Positions 35,036-43,793 of a stretch of DNA of 64,000 bases are shown piece after piece. The notes beneath the pieces were generated by a model. It did no database searches. It was not told the DNA's origin and was given only the letters and a program-made list of their open reading frames with translations. Each line of letters begins with the position of its first letter. Position 1 is the stretch's first letter. This stretch comes from Ornithinimicrobium ciconiae. Lineage in GTDB: Bacteria; Actinomycetota; Actinomycetes; Actinomycetales; Dermatophilaceae. Made by a program: the position numbers and the translations under genes. Location: NCBI RefSeq assembly GCF_007197575.1, contig NZ_CP041616.1:930001-994000 (forward strand). Direction: 5' to 3'.

Positions 35036-35371
35036 ATGTTTGGGGTTCTCATGCGTGGGTTTGGGATCTTGACTGCGGGCGTCATGTTGGCCGTTTCTTT
35101 GGCCATGCCTGCCGCGGCCCACTACTACCACCCTGGAAAGGGTTGCTCAGCGAACCAGCAGATCCTTATAGAGTCTCGGAGTGCAGGTCAAACCTACCAC
35201 CAGAAAGAGGTGGGCAGTTACATAACCTTCTTGGACCATGGCGTTGTGTCCACATTGAGTCCCTACCGGGCTTGGTGGACGGGTGATCGGAACGTCCTTT
35301 CGTGGGGCGCTCAAGCCGACTATCTGGAGTCACACTCAGCAGTGTGTCGCCCGCAGTTTAGCGAGCCGTAG
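35036..35371 (+). CDS. Small secreted protein of unknown function
   Basis: A 111-residue protein with a clear signal peptide (GFGILTAGVMLAVSLAMPAAA, cleavage near residue 29, mature HYYHPGKGCSANQQ). The mature part of about 82 residues has two Cys (possible disulfide), aromatic residues and no known motif; it is vaguely like lactococcin-972-type small secreted proteins, without a real match. Ribosome site GGAAGGAGG. Base composition is visibly lower in GC than the neighbourhood, suggesting transfer. The lipoprotein gene follows after 3 bases, probably translationally coupled. Confidence 0.7.
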   Translation: MFGVLMRGFGILTAGVMLAVSLAMPAAAHYYHPGKGCSANQQILIESRSAGQTYHQKEVGSYITFLDHGVVSTLSPYRAWWTGDRNVLSWGAQADYLESHSAVCRPQFSEP

Positions 35372-35374
35372 AAC

Positions 35375-36034
35375 ATGTCTTTGGACGGTATCCGTCGACT
35401 GGGCAGCGAATATTCACAGCCTGGGCAGTGCCTCGGTGGCAAGGGGAGTGGCCGGACGGTCCTGCTGGTCTGCGTGACGCTTGTGGTTCTCCTCGGGGCC
35501 TGCTCCGGGGACGGGAATTCGCAGATGAAGCCGGACACGCCGAATAGTTCGACCGGGACGCCAGAGCCAGGACCGGATTCATCGGACATCGATGAAGATG
35601 TCGCCTCCAAAGCGCCTTCGGTGGCGGCTGATCTGCCCGATCCCCTCGAATACGCCACCAAGATGGGACGTTGCATGGAGGAGGACGGCTGGGACGTCAG
35701 CATTGAAGCAACGGGATACGAAGTGAAACTTCTGAAGGGGCAGGAGGAAGCTTACTTTGAATCCGCGGAGAAGTGCCGAGATCTGCACGGCTTTCCCTCG
35801 GAAGGACCCACGATCACCGAGGAGATGGCTGGCGACTTATACGACGAATTGCTCGAGGTGGCTGAGTGCGTGACTGGGCGCGGGATCGAGGTCGAGGACC
35901 CGCCCAGCAGGGCCACCTTCGTTGAAACCCTGATGGACCACCCATTGCCGATCTGGCACCCCTACGAAATCGCCTTCCAAGACACGCAACTGGATGAGGT
36001 CCAGCGCTGGTGTCCGGTAAGTATCGATTGGTGA
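35375..36034 (+). CDS. Hypothetical lipoprotein
   Basis: A 219-residue predicted lipoprotein: hydrophobic VLLVCVTLVVLLGACSGD with Cys43 as lipobox Cys, an unusually long hydrophilic n-region, a Ser/Pro/Thr/Asp-rich linker (about 50-75), then an alpha/beta domain with four Cys (GRCMEEDGWDV, AEKCRDLHGF, AECVTGRG, RWCPVSI) that could form two disulfides. Similar small actinobacterial lipoproteins exist but have no known function. Starts 3 bases after the secreted-protein stop with no ribosome site of its own; lower GC like its partner. An immunity or partner role for the small secreted protein is speculation. Confidence 0.65.
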   Translation: MSLDGIRRLGSEYSQPGQCLGGKGSGRTVLLVCVTLVVLLGACSGDGNSQMKPDTPNSSTGTPEPGPDSSDIDEDVASKAPSVAADLPDPLEYATKMGRCMEEDGWDVSIEATGYEVKLLKGQEEAYFESAEKCRDLHGFPSEGPTITEEMAGDLYDELLEVAECVTGRGIEVEDPPSRATFVETLMDHPLPIWHPYEIAFQDTQLDEVQRWCPVSIDW

Positions 36035-36070
36035 GCGCGGGCGCTCTTCCCATGTCGAGCCTGAGTTTGA

Positions 36071-36366
36071 TCACCGTGGGCTGAATCCCTGGTCGACGGG
36101 GCTGTGACCCCCGACCATCGCCCACGGATCAAGGCCACGCGGGGACAGATAGCCGCCGATCCCGACGAGCAGCACAAAGAAGAAGGCACCCGGCGGCCCG
36201 AGACGCAGGGCGTGGGCCAGGAAGGTCGCGACGGCCGCCAGCGCGTCGGCGGCCGCACCTCCCAGCGCAACCCGCGGAAGGGGGTGGTCGCGGCCACGGC
36301 CAGGTGCTCGGCGCCTCGGACCGCGCGTCGACGGGCTCCGCGGACCGCGCGGCGGGAGAAGCTCAC
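36071..36366 (-). pseudogene. Frameshifted small membrane protein gene
   Basis: Codon-position GC fits one frame for the first 35 codons (MSFSRRAVRGARRRAVRGAE, then AVAATTPF) and another afterwards (GGAAADALAAVATFLAHA, GAFFFVLLVGIGGYLSPRG). Joining them near 36262 gives a protein of about 98 residues with one or two hydrophobic segments. A real frameshift or a sequencing error would look the same. No family recognised. Confidence 0.4.
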
Positions 36367-36411
36367 GCCCGCCCACCGAGGGCGGGGCCGGACCCGGGTG
36401 CCATCAGGACA

Positions 36412-37176
36412 TCAGCGCGGGGGCATCCGGAGGGCGCCGTCGAGGCGGATGACCTCGCCGTTGAGCAGCGGGTTGTCGACGATGTGGGTGACCAGCGCGG
36501 CATACTCCTCCGGCTTGCCGAGGCGGGCCGGGTGCGGCACCAGGGCCTCGAGGGAGGCGCGGACGTCGTCGCCGAGGCCGGCCATCATCGGGGTCTCGAA
36601 GATGCCCGGTGCGATCGTCATCACGCGGATCCCCTTGTCGGCCAGGTCGCGCGCGGCGGTGATGGTCAGCCCGACGATGCCGCCCTTGGACGAGGCATAG
36701 GCCGCCTGCCCGATCTGGCCGTCATAGGCCGCCACGGAGGCGGTCATCAGCACCACGCCACGGTCGCCGTCGACGGGCTCGTTGGCCGCCATCGCCTCGG
36801 CGGTCAGGCGCAGCACGTTGAAGGTGCCGATTAGGTTGATCTCGATGACGGCGCGATAGGTCTCCAGGTCCAGGGTCCCCTTGCGGGACAGGATGCGGCC
36901 CGGCGTGGCGATGCCGGCGCAGTTGACGACGATCCGCAGGGTGCCCAGCTCGGCGGCGGTCGCCACGGCCGCGCGGATGGCCTCCTCGTCCCGCACGTCA
37001 GCTGGGGCGAAGCGCACGCGCTCGCCGAGCTCGGCCGCGAGGTCCTCACCGCGTCCACCGGGCAGGTCGACGAGCACGACGCTCGCCCCCTCCTCGAACA
37101 GCCGACGGGCGGTGGCCTCGCCGAGGCCGCTCGCGCCTCCGGTGATCAGTGCGACGGTGTCCTGGGTGATCTGCAC
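36412..37176 (-). CDS. SDR-family NAD-dependent oxidoreductase (3-hydroxyacyl-CoA dehydrogenase type)
   Basis: A 254-residue classical short-chain dehydrogenase: cofactor motif [16 protein letters not shown], catalytic Ser in [11 protein letters not shown] and YASSKGG (Tyr, Lys). [16 protein letters not shown] and the overall sequence resemble human HSD17B10 and bacterial 3-hydroxy-2-methylbutyryl-CoA dehydrogenases. Together with the acyl-CoA dehydrogenase upstream on the same strand (65 bases) it suggests branched-chain or short acyl-CoA oxidation. Purine-rich GAAAGG precedes the ATG. Confidence 0.88.
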   Translation of the reverse strand: MQITQDTVALITGGASGLGEATARRLFEEGASVVLVDLPGGRGEDLAAELGERVRFAPADVRDEEAIRAAVATAAELGTLRIVVNCAGIATPGRILSRKGTLDLETYRAVIEINLIGTFNVLRLTAEAMAANEPVDGDRGVVLMTASVAAYDGQIGQAAYASSKGGIVGLTITAARDLADKGIRVMTIAPGIFETPMMAGLGDDVRASLEALVPHPARLGKPEEYAALVTHIVDNPLLNGEVIRLDGALRMPPR

Positions 37177-37241
37177 GGTGGGCCTTTCAGAGTCGGTGAC
37201 GGGGGAGTATGCCGGGTGGTCGGGTCAGGGGTGAGCTGGGC

Positions 37242-38384
37242 TCAGCGCAGCAGCTGGCGGGAGATGACCAGACGCTGGATCTGGTTGGTGCCCTCGAAGA
37301 TCTGGGTGACCTTGGCCTCGCGCATGAAGCGCTCGACCGGGAAGTCCTTGGTGTAGCCGTAGCCGCCGAGCACCTGCACGGCGTCGGTGGTGACCTTCAT
37401 CGCCGCGTCCGTTGCGACCAGCTTGGCGATGGAGGCCTCCTGGCTGTGCGGGAGGCCGGCGTCCTTCAGACGGGCTGCGTGCAGATAGGTGCTCCGAGCG
37501 GTGCCGACGGCTGCGGCCATGTCAGCCAGCAGGAAGGCCAGACCCTGGTTGTCGGCGATGGGTCGGCCGAACTGCTCGCGCTCCTTGGCATAGGACACCG
37601 CCTCGTCCAGCGCTCGTTGGGCCAGCCCGGTGGCGGCCGCTGCGATGCCCAGCCGTCCCGCCTCGAGCGCGGCCAGGGCGATCGACATGCCCTGGCCGGG
37701 CTCGCCGATGAGGCGGTCGTCGGGGACGAAGACCTTGTCGAAGAGCACCTCGCCGACGGTGTCGGAGTCCAGGCCCATCTTGCGCTCGGGCTCGGCGAAG
37801 GTCAGACCCTCGGCGTCGGCCGGGACGATGAAGCAGCTCAGGCCGCGGCCGCCGTCGTCGGAGGTGCGGACAAAGGTGGTGTAGTAGTCGGCGTGCCCGG
37901 CGTGGCTGATCCACGCCTTGCCGCCGGTGATCTCATAACCCCCGTCGACCCTGGTGGCGCGGGTGCGGATCGCCGCGACGTCGGAGCCGGCGTGCGGCTC
38001 GGAGAGGCAGTAGGCACCGAGCTGCTCGCCCGACAGCATCTGCGTCAACAGGGTCTCGTGCTGCTCCGGCGTGCCGAAGGTGGACACCGGGAAGGCGGTG
38101 AGGCTGTGGACCGAGACCCCGACCGCGACCGACATCCACGCGTGCGCGATCTCCTCGACCACCTGCAGATAGACCTCGTAGGGCTGACCCCCGCCGCCCA
38201 GCTCCTCGGCATACGGCAGGGAGAGCAGGCCGGCCTGTCCGAGCAGGGTGAAGACCTCACGGGGGAGGCGGGCGGCAGCCTCGGCCTCGTCCACGGCCGG
38301 CAGCAGCTGCTCCCGGGCGATCTCCCTGACCAGAGCGATGAGCTCGTGGGATTCCTCTGTCGGCAGCAGGCGCGTCACTGGCAT
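37242..38384 (-). CDS. Acyl-CoA dehydrogenase
   Basis: FAD-dependent alpha,beta-dehydrogenation of an acyl-CoA. 380 residues in the standard three-domain fold: helical N-terminus (LPREVFTLLGQAGLLSLPYAEELGG), middle sheet with CLSEPHAGSDVAAIRTRA and KAWISHAG (FAD site), C-terminal helices with EREQFGRPIADNQGLAF, the VLGGYGYTKDFPVERFMREAK segment and the FAD motif IFEGTNQIQRLVISR. The catalytic Glu is the E of FEGTNQ, short-chain type. ATG 38384 is preferred because TAAAGT lies 7 bases upstream; longer frames run through the divergent regulator gene. Confidence 0.92.
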   Translation of the reverse strand: MPVTRLLPTEESHELIALVREIAREQLLPAVDEAEAAARLPREVFTLLGQAGLLSLPYAEELGGGGQPYEVYLQVVEEIAHAWMSVAVGVSVHSLTAFPVSTFGTPEQHETLLTQMLSGEQLGAYCLSEPHAGSDVAAIRTRATRVDGGYEITGGKAWISHAGHADYYTTFVRTSDDGGRGLSCFIVPADAEGLTFAEPERKMGLDSDTVGEVLFDKVFVPDDRLIGEPGQGMSIALAALEAGRLGIAAAATGLAQRALDEAVSYAKEREQFGRPIADNQGLAFLLADMAAAVGTARSTYLHAARLKDAGLPHSQEASIAKLVATDAAMKVTTDAVQVLGGYGYTKDFPVERFMREAKVTQIFEGTNQIQRLVISRQLLR

Positions 38385-38391
38385 GGCGCGC

Positions 38392-38397
38392 ACTTTA
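38392..38397 (-). promoter_or_regulatory. -10 box of a leaderless acyl-CoA dehydrogenase promoter
   Basis: TAAAGT on the minus strand, 7 bases before the ATG at 38384. Confidence 0.55.
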
Positions 38398-38440
38398 CCG
38401 CCAGGGATAGTGAGCCGTGCGCGCGCCGCAGATGCGACGC

Positions 38441-38446
38441 TATAGT
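38441..38446 (+). promoter_or_regulatory. -10 box of a leaderless promoter (molybdate regulator)
   Basis: TATAGT, 7 bases before the ATG at 38454; the best -10 in the window, without any ribosome site. Confidence 0.6.
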
Positions 38447-38453
38447 GCCTGAT

Positions 38454-38849
38454 ATGCCGCAGTTGAGGATTAGTGAGGCCGCGTCGCTCCTCGGCGTCAG
38501 CGACGACACGGTGCGCCGCTGGGCCGATCAGGGGCGATTGCCGGTGGAGCGCTCGGAGACCGGTCGGATGCACGTCGAGGGCAAGGACCTGGCTGCGCTC
38601 GCCCAGGAGTTGGCGACTGACCAGGAGTCCGGTCTCCACAGCTCGGCGCGCAACCAGTTGCGGGGGATCGTCACCAAGGTCACCAGAGACACCGTGATGG
38701 CCCAGGTCGAGTTGCAGTGCGGGCCGTTCCGGGTGGTGTCGCTGATGAGTGCCGAGGCGGTCGACGAGCTCGGCCTCGAGCCCGGTGTGGTCTCCGTCGC
38801 CTCCATCAAGGCGACCCAGGTCGTCGTCGCCATCCCGGCCGAGCGCTGA
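38454..38849 (+). CDS. HTH-TOBE molybdate-binding regulator (ModE/MopI-like)
   Basis: A 131-residue protein with an excisionase/MerR-type HTH at the N-terminus (LRISEAASLLGVSDDTVRRWADQGRLPVERSE) and a single molybdate-binding Mop/TOBE domain (SARNQLRGIVTKVTRDTVMAQVELQCGPFRVVSLMS, then EPGVVSVASIKATQVVV). It is encoded 8 bases before modA, so it most likely senses molybdate and controls the modABC operon. This fused layout is typical of actinobacteria. Leaderless ATG start. Confidence 0.9.
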   Translation: MPQLRISEAASLLGVSDDTVRRWADQGRLPVERSETGRMHVEGKDLAALAQELATDQESGLHSSARNQLRGIVTKVTRDTVMAQVELQCGPFRVVSLMSAEAVDELGLEPGVVSVASIKATQVVVAIPAER

Positions 38850-38857
38850 GAGCCTCC

Positions 38858-39676
38858 ATGTCCTCCCGCAGGCAACCGCCCACTCGCCGCCAGCCATCCG
38901 TCGGATGCCAACCGTCCGCCGGCCGCAGCCTGCCCGTCGTCGCGAGTCTCGTCATACTCCTGGGTGCCCTGAGCGGCTGCGGGGGTGCTGAGGGCGTCGA
39001 TGGCCCCGACGTCATGGTGTTCGCGGCCGCGTCGCTGACCGACGTCTTCACCGAGCTGGGGGAGCAGTTCGAGGACGAGCACCCCGGGACGACGGTGGGG
39101 TTCAACTTCGCGGGCAGCTCGGGGCTGGCCCAGCAGATCGTCGAGGGGGCGCCCGCGGATGTGTTCGCGGCGGCCTCGCCGGCGGCGATGGCGCAGGTGA
39201 CCGAGGAGGGGCGGGGCAGTGGTGCCCCGATCACCTTCAGCCGCAACCGGCTGATGATCGCTGCCCCAGCCGGCAACCCGGCCGGGGTGACCGGGCTCGA
39301 GGACCTCGCCGATGAGGACCTCACGATCGCGCTGTGCGCGCAGGAGGTGCCCTGCGGGGCGGCCTCGGTCCAGGTCTTCGAAGCGGCGGGACTCACGCCC
39401 GCGCCCGACACCTATGAGCAGGACGTCCGGGCGGTGCTGACAAAGGTTGAGCTCGGCGAGGTCGACGCCGCACTGGTCTATCGCACCGACGTCCTGGCGG
39501 CAGGGGAGGCGGTGGAGGGCATCGACCTCCCCGAGCCGCAGGAGGGCGTCAACGACTACCCGATCGCGCTGCTGAGCGGCGCGTTCAACCCCGACGGGGC
39601 CCAGCAGTTCATCGACTTCGTCCTCAGCGACACCGGACGAGCGACCCTGGCAGAGGCCGGCTTTGACCTCCCCTGA
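38858..39676 (+). CDS. modA: Molybdate ABC transporter substrate-binding lipoprotein
   Basis: Extracellular molybdate/tungstate-binding protein, 272 residues. Lipobox LSGC with Cys41; mature part starts VMVFAAASLTDVFTELG, the ModA signature around the oxyanion (Ser in AAASL, the Ser of NFAGSSGLAQQI). VYRTDV near the C-terminus holds the Tyr that binds the oxyanion. The N-terminal 25 residues before the hydrophobic stretch are unusually Arg/Gln/Pro-rich. Overlaps modB by 14 bases. Confidence 0.92.
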   Translation: MSSRRQPPTRRQPSVGCQPSAGRSLPVVASLVILLGALSGCGGAEGVDGPDVMVFAAASLTDVFTELGEQFEDEHPGTTVGFNFAGSSGLAQQIVEGAPADVFAAASPAAMAQVTEEGRGSGAPITFSRNRLMIAAPAGNPAGVTGLEDLADEDLTIALCAQEVPCGAASVQVFEAAGLTPAPDTYEQDVRAVLTKVELGEVDAALVYRTDVLAAGEAVEGIDLPEPQEGVNDYPIALLSGAFNPDGAQQFIDFVLSDTGRATLAEAGFDLP

Positions 39677-40487
39677 GGTGGCCGTGGCCCGCGCCGGCCG
39701 GGGCAGCGGCATCCCGCCCGTGCTGCTGATCCCGGCCACTCTCGGACTGCTCTTCCTCCAGCTTCCCCTCGTGGGACTCCTGGTCCGCGCGCCCTGGACC
39801 GACCTGGGCGAGCACCTCTCCGACCCCGCCGTGCTGGAGGCGCTGCGGCTGTCGCTGGTCTCGGCTCTCCTGGCGACCCTGGTCTGCCTGGTGCTGGGCG
39901 TACCGCTCGCCTGGGTGCTGGCCCGTGCGGAGTTCCCGGGGCTGCGGCTGGTCCGCGCCCTGATCACCCTCCCGCTCGTGCTGCCACCCGTCGTCGGGGG
40001 CGTCGCCCTGCTCCTGCTCCTCGGGCGCCGTGGCCTGATTGGGCAGCACCTCTATGACTGGTTCGGCGTCAGCCTGCCGTTCACGACCGCGGCGGTCGTG
40101 ATCGCCGAGGCGTTCGTGGCGATGCCCTTCCTGGTGATCGCCGTGGAGGGTGCGCTGCGTGGTGCGGACCGGCGCTATGAGGACGCGGCCGCCACGCTCG
40201 GAGCCGGGCGCTGGCTGATTTTCCGCCGGGTCACCCTGCCGCTGGTCGCCCCCGGCATCTCAGCCGGCGCTGTCCTGTGCTTTGCCCGCGCCCTCGGGGA
40301 GTTTGGGGCGACCATCACCTTCGCCGGCAACTTCCCGGGCGTCACCCGGACGATGCCCCTGGCGGTCTATCTGGCCCTGGAGTCCGATCCCGAGTCCGCC
40401 ATCGTGCTGGCCCTGGTGCTGCTGCTGGTCTCGGTCATCGTGCTGGTGGCTTTGCGAGGCCGCTGGGTCAGCGGGGTGACCTCATGA
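39663..40487 (+). CDS. modB: Molybdate ABC transporter permease
   Basis: Membrane subunit with about six helices, 274 residues. EAA loop for the ATPase: YEDAAATLGAGRWLIFRRVTLPL. TTG start at 39663, overlapping modA by 14 bases; a GTG at 39678 is the alternative and costs five residues. The ATGA overlap with modC shows tight coupling. Confidence 0.92.
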   Translation: MTSPEVAVARAGRGSGIPPVLLIPATLGLLFLQLPLVGLLVRAPWTDLGEHLSDPAVLEALRLSLVSALLATLVCLVLGVPLAWVLARAEFPGLRLVRALITLPLVLPPVVGGVALLLLLGRRGLIGQHLYDWFGVSLPFTTAAVVIAEAFVAMPFLVIAVEGALRGADRRYEDAAATLGAGRWLIFRRVTLPLVAPGISAGAVLCFARALGEFGATITFAGNFPGVTRTMPLAVYLALESDPESAIVLALVLLLVSVIVLVALRGRWVSGVTS

Positions 40488-41617
40488 CCGGAACGCCCGA
40501 CCCGCACGCGACAGACCGGTCCCACGACCCCCGCGAGACCGGCCTCGGCGGTGGCCTCACGGCATACCTGCCCATCAGCCGCGGCCGGTTCCGGCTGGAG
40601 GCACAGCTGGACGTCCCGCCCGGACAGGTGGTCGCCCTGATCGGACCAAACGGCGCGGGCAAGTCCACCGTGCTCCACGCACTCGCCGGGCTGTTGCGGC
40701 TGCGGGACGGTGTGATCGCGCTGGATGGGCGGCTGCTCGATGAGCCGGCGTCGGGCACATTCGTGCCACCACAACGACGGGATGTGGGTGTGGTCTTCCA
40801 GGACTACCTGCTGTTTCCGCATCTGAGCGCGCTGGAGAACGTCGCCTTCGGTCCCCGTGCGCGCGGCCTGGCCCGCGGCCCCGCCCGGGAGGAGGCGCGC
40901 ACCTGGTTGGAGCGGGTCGGGTTGGCCAGCCACGCCGGATCCCGCCCCGCCCAACTCTCCGGTGGCCAGGCCCAACGGGTGGCGCTGGCGCGGGCGCTGG
41001 CGACCCGTCCGCAACTCGTCCTCCTCGACGAACCGCTGGCCGCGCTGGACGCCGGGACCCGGCTGGAGGTGCGCTCGGACCTGGCCCGACACCTGCGGGA
41101 GTTCGGGGGCAGCGCGGTGATGGTCACCCACGACCCGTTGGACGCGATGGTCGTGGCCGACCGCATCGTCGTGCTCGAGAACGGGCAGATCGTGCAGGAC
41201 GATGCCCCTGCGGAGGTGGCCCGCGCACCGCGCACGGAGTATGTCGCGCGCCTGGTCGGTCTGAACCTGCACCGTGGGCAGGGGGACGGTGCCACGGTGC
41301 GCCTCGATGCCGGTGGTGTCCTGCACGTCGCGGACGCCGCAGCCGGGCCTGTGCTCGTTGCCTTCCCGCCGACCTCGGTCACCGTGCACCGCCACCAGCC
41401 CGAGGGCTCGGCGCGCAATGTGTGGCGGGGCACGATCGCCGGTCTGGAGCAGCACGCCCACACGATCCGGGTCCAGGTCGCGGCGCCGGAGCACCCGCCG
41501 GTGCTGGCCGATGTGACCCCCGCAGCGGTCGCCGAGCTTGAGCTCGCCGTCGGCGCCGACGTGTGGGTGTCGTTCAAGGCCACCGACACGCACGTGTATC
41601 CGGGCGCCACCCACTGA
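40484..41617 (+). CDS. modC: Molybdate ABC transporter ATPase
   Basis: ATP-binding subunit, 377 residues. Walker A GPNGAGKST, Q-loop VFQDYLLFPHLS, signature LSGGQAQRVALARAL, Walker B LVLLDEPLAALD, switch His in VTHDPLDAM. The C-terminal region (after about residue 235) is a Mop/TOBE regulatory domain ending VSFKATDTHVYPG. The first 28 residues are a hydrophilic extension before the core begins at LTAYLPISRG. Last gene of the operon; no clear terminator is visible after it. Confidence 0.93.
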   Translation: MTGTPDPHATDRSHDPRETGLGGGLTAYLPISRGRFRLEAQLDVPPGQVVALIGPNGAGKSTVLHALAGLLRLRDGVIALDGRLLDEPASGTFVPPQRRDVGVVFQDYLLFPHLSALENVAFGPRARGLARGPAREEARTWLERVGLASHAGSRPAQLSGGQAQRVALARALATRPQLVLLDEPLAALDAGTRLEVRSDLARHLREFGGSAVMVTHDPLDAMVVADRIVVLENGQIVQDDAPAEVARAPRTEYVARLVGLNLHRGQGDGATVRLDAGGVLHVADAAAGPVLVAFPPTSVTVHRHQPEGSARNVWRGTIAGLEQHAHTIRVQVAAPEHPPVLADVTPAAVAELELAVGADVWVSFKATDTHVYPGATH

Positions 41618-41665
41618 CCGGGCGCATGATGGTGCGCTCTAATCCCTGCGGTGTTTGGGGTGCCG

Positions 41666-42496
41666 TCACGGGTCCTGGTGGGTGCGCCCTGTCGGCTGGA
41701 CCGGACCGAGGTCTGGCCGCTTGGGCGGCAGGTTGTCGCCCGAGGACCGGCCACGCAGGCGGCGGCCGACCCAGGGAGCGGCATACTCCTTGGCCCAGAC
41801 CGCGTTCTCCCGCAGCGCCTCGATGCGGCCCGGTCGCGGTTGCGGGGGCAGGGGGATCCGCCAGTTCGCCTCAGCGGCCGTGTGGCCCAGAGTTTCGTAG
41901 GCGGCCAGAGCGACCCGGCGGTGCCCCTCGGCACTCATGTGGATCCGGTCCGGCTCCCACATGCGCCAGTCCTTGAGGAAGGTCAGGGACCACTGGTTGA
42001 GCAGGTAGGCGCCCTGGCGGTCGGCGATCGACCACAGGTGGGCCAGGTAGACGGCGACCTTGGGACGGGTGCGTTCCACGACCGGTGCCCCGGCGGGGTC
42101 AGTCGGTGTCGCCATGAGCACGTCGGCGCCCGTCGCCCGGATGCGGGCGACAGCATCCTCGAGCTCGGCCGCGAGGGCGTCGGGATCGGCCCCCGGCCGC
42201 AGGATGTCGTTGCCGCCGCCGATGATGCTGACCAGATCTGGCTCCAGCTCCAGCCCGAGGTCGACCTGGCGGCCGGCGATGTCGTCCAGTCGGCGTCCGC
42301 GGACTGCCAGGTTGCCGTAGGCGAAGTCCGGCGAGTGCGCGGACAGGAGTGCGGCGAGGCGGTCGGCCCAGCCGCCGAGCGCCCCGTCCGGGCCGGGGTC
42401 ACCCAAGCCCTCGGTCATGGAGTCACCCAGGGCCACATAACGGCTCCAGGGATGGGCCTCGGGGCGGATGCTGCCGGTGCGGGTCGTGCCGGTCAT
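41666..42496 (-). CDS. SGNH/GDSL hydrolase
   Basis: A 276-residue esterase-lipase of the SGNH superfamily: block I GDSMTEGL with the nucleophile Ser, block II Gly in AVRGRR, block III GGGNDIL (Asn) and block V with DRIHMSAEGH (Asp and His). No signal peptide, so cytoplasmic; substrate unknown. ATG 42496 is chosen since eight residues upstream look like random sequence. It runs opposite to modABC and is followed by ung on the same strand. Confidence 0.87.
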   Translation of the reverse strand: MTGTTRTGSIRPEAHPWSRYVALGDSMTEGLGDPGPDGALGGWADRLAALLSAHSPDFAYGNLAVRGRRLDDIAGRQVDLGLELEPDLVSIIGGGNDILRPGADPDALAAELEDAVARIRATGADVLMATPTDPAGAPVVERTRPKVAVYLAHLWSIADRQGAYLLNQWSLTFLKDWRMWEPDRIHMSAEGHRRVALAAYETLGHTAAEANWRIPLPPQPRPGRIEALRENAVWAKEYAAPWVGRRLRGRSSGDNLPPKRPDLGPVQPTGRTHQDP

Positions 42497-42568
42497 GGCT
42501 GTGTGGTGACCTCTCTGCAAGCGGTGGGTGGAGCGGACTGTATGCGCGGTGGGCTCACGGCCTGGAGG

Positions 42569-43255
42569 TCAGGGCAGACTCCAGTCGACCGGCTCCCCGC
42601 CCTGCGCGATGAGGAGGTCGTTGGCGCGACTGAAGGGCCGGGATCCGAAGAAGCCGCCGCGGGCGGACAGCGGTGAGGGGTGCGCGCTCTGGATCGTGGG
42701 GACGTCCCCCAGGGCGGGGGCCAGTGATCTGGCGTCGCGCCCCCACAGGATCGCCACCAGCGGACCACCGCGCCCCGCGAGGGCAGCGATCGCCAGGTCG
42801 GTGAGCTGCTCCCATCCCTTGCCGCGGTGGCTGGCCGGGGTGTGGGGACGCACGGTCAGCACCCGGTTCAGCAGCAGCACGCCGTGCTCGGCCCAGGAAG
42901 TGAGATCGCCGGAGCTGGGGGTCGGCATACTTAGATCCGTGGCCAGCTCTGCATAGATGTTCTGCAGGCTGCGCGGCACCGGTCGCACGTCGGGTGCCAC
43001 CGAGAAGGACAGACCGACGGCGTGTCCGGGCGTGGGATAGGGGTCCTGCCCGACGATGAGGACCTTCACCCGGTCGAGGGGTTGCTCGAAGACCCGCAGG
43101 ATGTGCGGGCCCGCCGGCAGATAACCCCGGCCGGCGACCACCTCGGCGCGCAGGAATGCTCCGAGCTCGCGGACGGTGTCGGTGGCCGGCGCCAAGGCGC
43201 GCGACCATGAGGGGTGCACGAGGTCGGCCAGCGAGGCGGTGGGCAGTTGGCTCAC
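42569..43255 (-). CDS. ung: Uracil-DNA glycosylase (family 1)
   Basis: Removes uracil from DNA in base-excision repair. 228 residues; catalytic Asp in [18 protein letters not shown], uracil-binding Asn in [10 protein letters not shown] and the DNA-intercalating [13 protein letters not shown] loop with the catalytic His. GTG start with TACCCT 6 bases upstream, so probably leaderless. Convergence and spacing do not suggest an operon. Confidence 0.95.
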   Translation of the reverse strand: MSQLPTASLADLVHPSWSRALAPATDTVRELGAFLRAEVVAGRGYLPAGPHILRVFEQPLDRVKVLIVGQDPYPTPGHAVGLSFSVAPDVRPVPRSLQNIYAELATDLSMPTPSSGDLTSWAEHGVLLLNRVLTVRPHTPASHRGKGWEQLTDLAIAALAGRGGPLVAILWGRDARSLAPALGDVPTIQSAHPSPLSARGGFFGSRPFSRANDLLIAQGGEPVDWSLP

Positions 43256-43261
43256 GACGAC

Positions 43262-43267
43262 AGGGTA
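43262..43267 (-). promoter_or_regulatory. -10 box of a leaderless ung promoter
   Basis: TACCCT on the minus strand, 6 bases before the GTG at 43255. Confidence 0.45.
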
Positions 43268-43325
43268 TGCCGGGTGGCGGCGACCGCGTCAGCGTCCCAG
43301 GTGGGCAGTTCGACCGGCCCGTCGT

Positions 43326-43356
43326 AATGACAAGGGTGTCATTCACGTCGTAGAGT
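43326..43356 (+). promoter_or_regulatory. Promoter and palindrome upstream of the DUF3263 gene
   Basis: Palindrome AATGACA-AGGG-TGTCATT (43326-43343). ATGACA within it can serve as -35 with an 18-base spacer to TAGAGT (43351-43356) as -10. The leader would be about 50 bases and carries GAAGGA before the ATG at 43413. The half-site ATGACA/TGTCAT also occurs before carD and the RHH gene. Confidence 0.5.
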
Positions 43357-43412
43357 GTCGGTCAAGGAGTCGGGTGGGCCGCCCGACGAACGTCGAGGGA
43401 CAGAAGGATCAC

Positions 43413-43703
43413 ATGGGTGCCGCATCGCGGATCGAGGGAGCTGAGCGCTCCGCGGGACTGACCGAGCGCGAGCGCGCGATCATCGACTTCGAGCGGCAGT
43501 GGTGGAAGTATGCCGGGGCCAAGGAGCAGGCGATCAAGGACCTGTTTGACTTGAGTGCGACGCGCTATTACCAGCTCCTCAATGAGCTGATCGACACCCA
43601 GGATGCGTTGGAGCACGACCCGATGCTGGTCAAGCGGCTGCGCCGGATGCGTGCGCAACGGCAGAAGTCGCGCTCGGCGCGCCGCCTCGGAGTGCAGATC
43701 TGA
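43413..43703 (+). CDS. DUF3263 domain-containing protein
   Basis: A 96-residue small basic protein of the DUF3263 family, widespread in actinobacteria, function unknown. The core is TERERAIIDFERQWWKYAGAKEQAIKDLFDLSATRYYQLLNELID with a probable HTH-like helical arrangement; the end is rich in Arg/Lys (RLRRMRAQRQKSRSARR), which fits nucleic-acid binding. ATG with GAAGGA 4 bases upstream. It ends in a strong terminator. Confidence 0.85.
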   Translation: MGAASRIEGAERSAGLTERERAIIDFERQWWKYAGAKEQAIKDLFDLSATRYYQLLNELIDTQDALEHDPMLVKRLRRMRAQRQKSRSARRLGVQI

Positions 43704-43793
43704 GACCCGCTCCCGCCGCTGCCGCCGGGCTGCTTCACTCTCCGTCGGTGTGAACTCGGCTCAGATCCTGAGGCTCGTCACCGCGTGAGACAT

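Noticed and set aside
33965-36034. Complete transposon with cargo genes
   Set aside because: Only one ISL3 end is present, and the secreted-protein genes lie outside it.
33125-36376. Integrated phage or ICE at tRNA-Thr
   Set aside because: No integrase, no phage structural gene and no duplicated tRNA 3' end is seen in the window; only a border suspicion remains.
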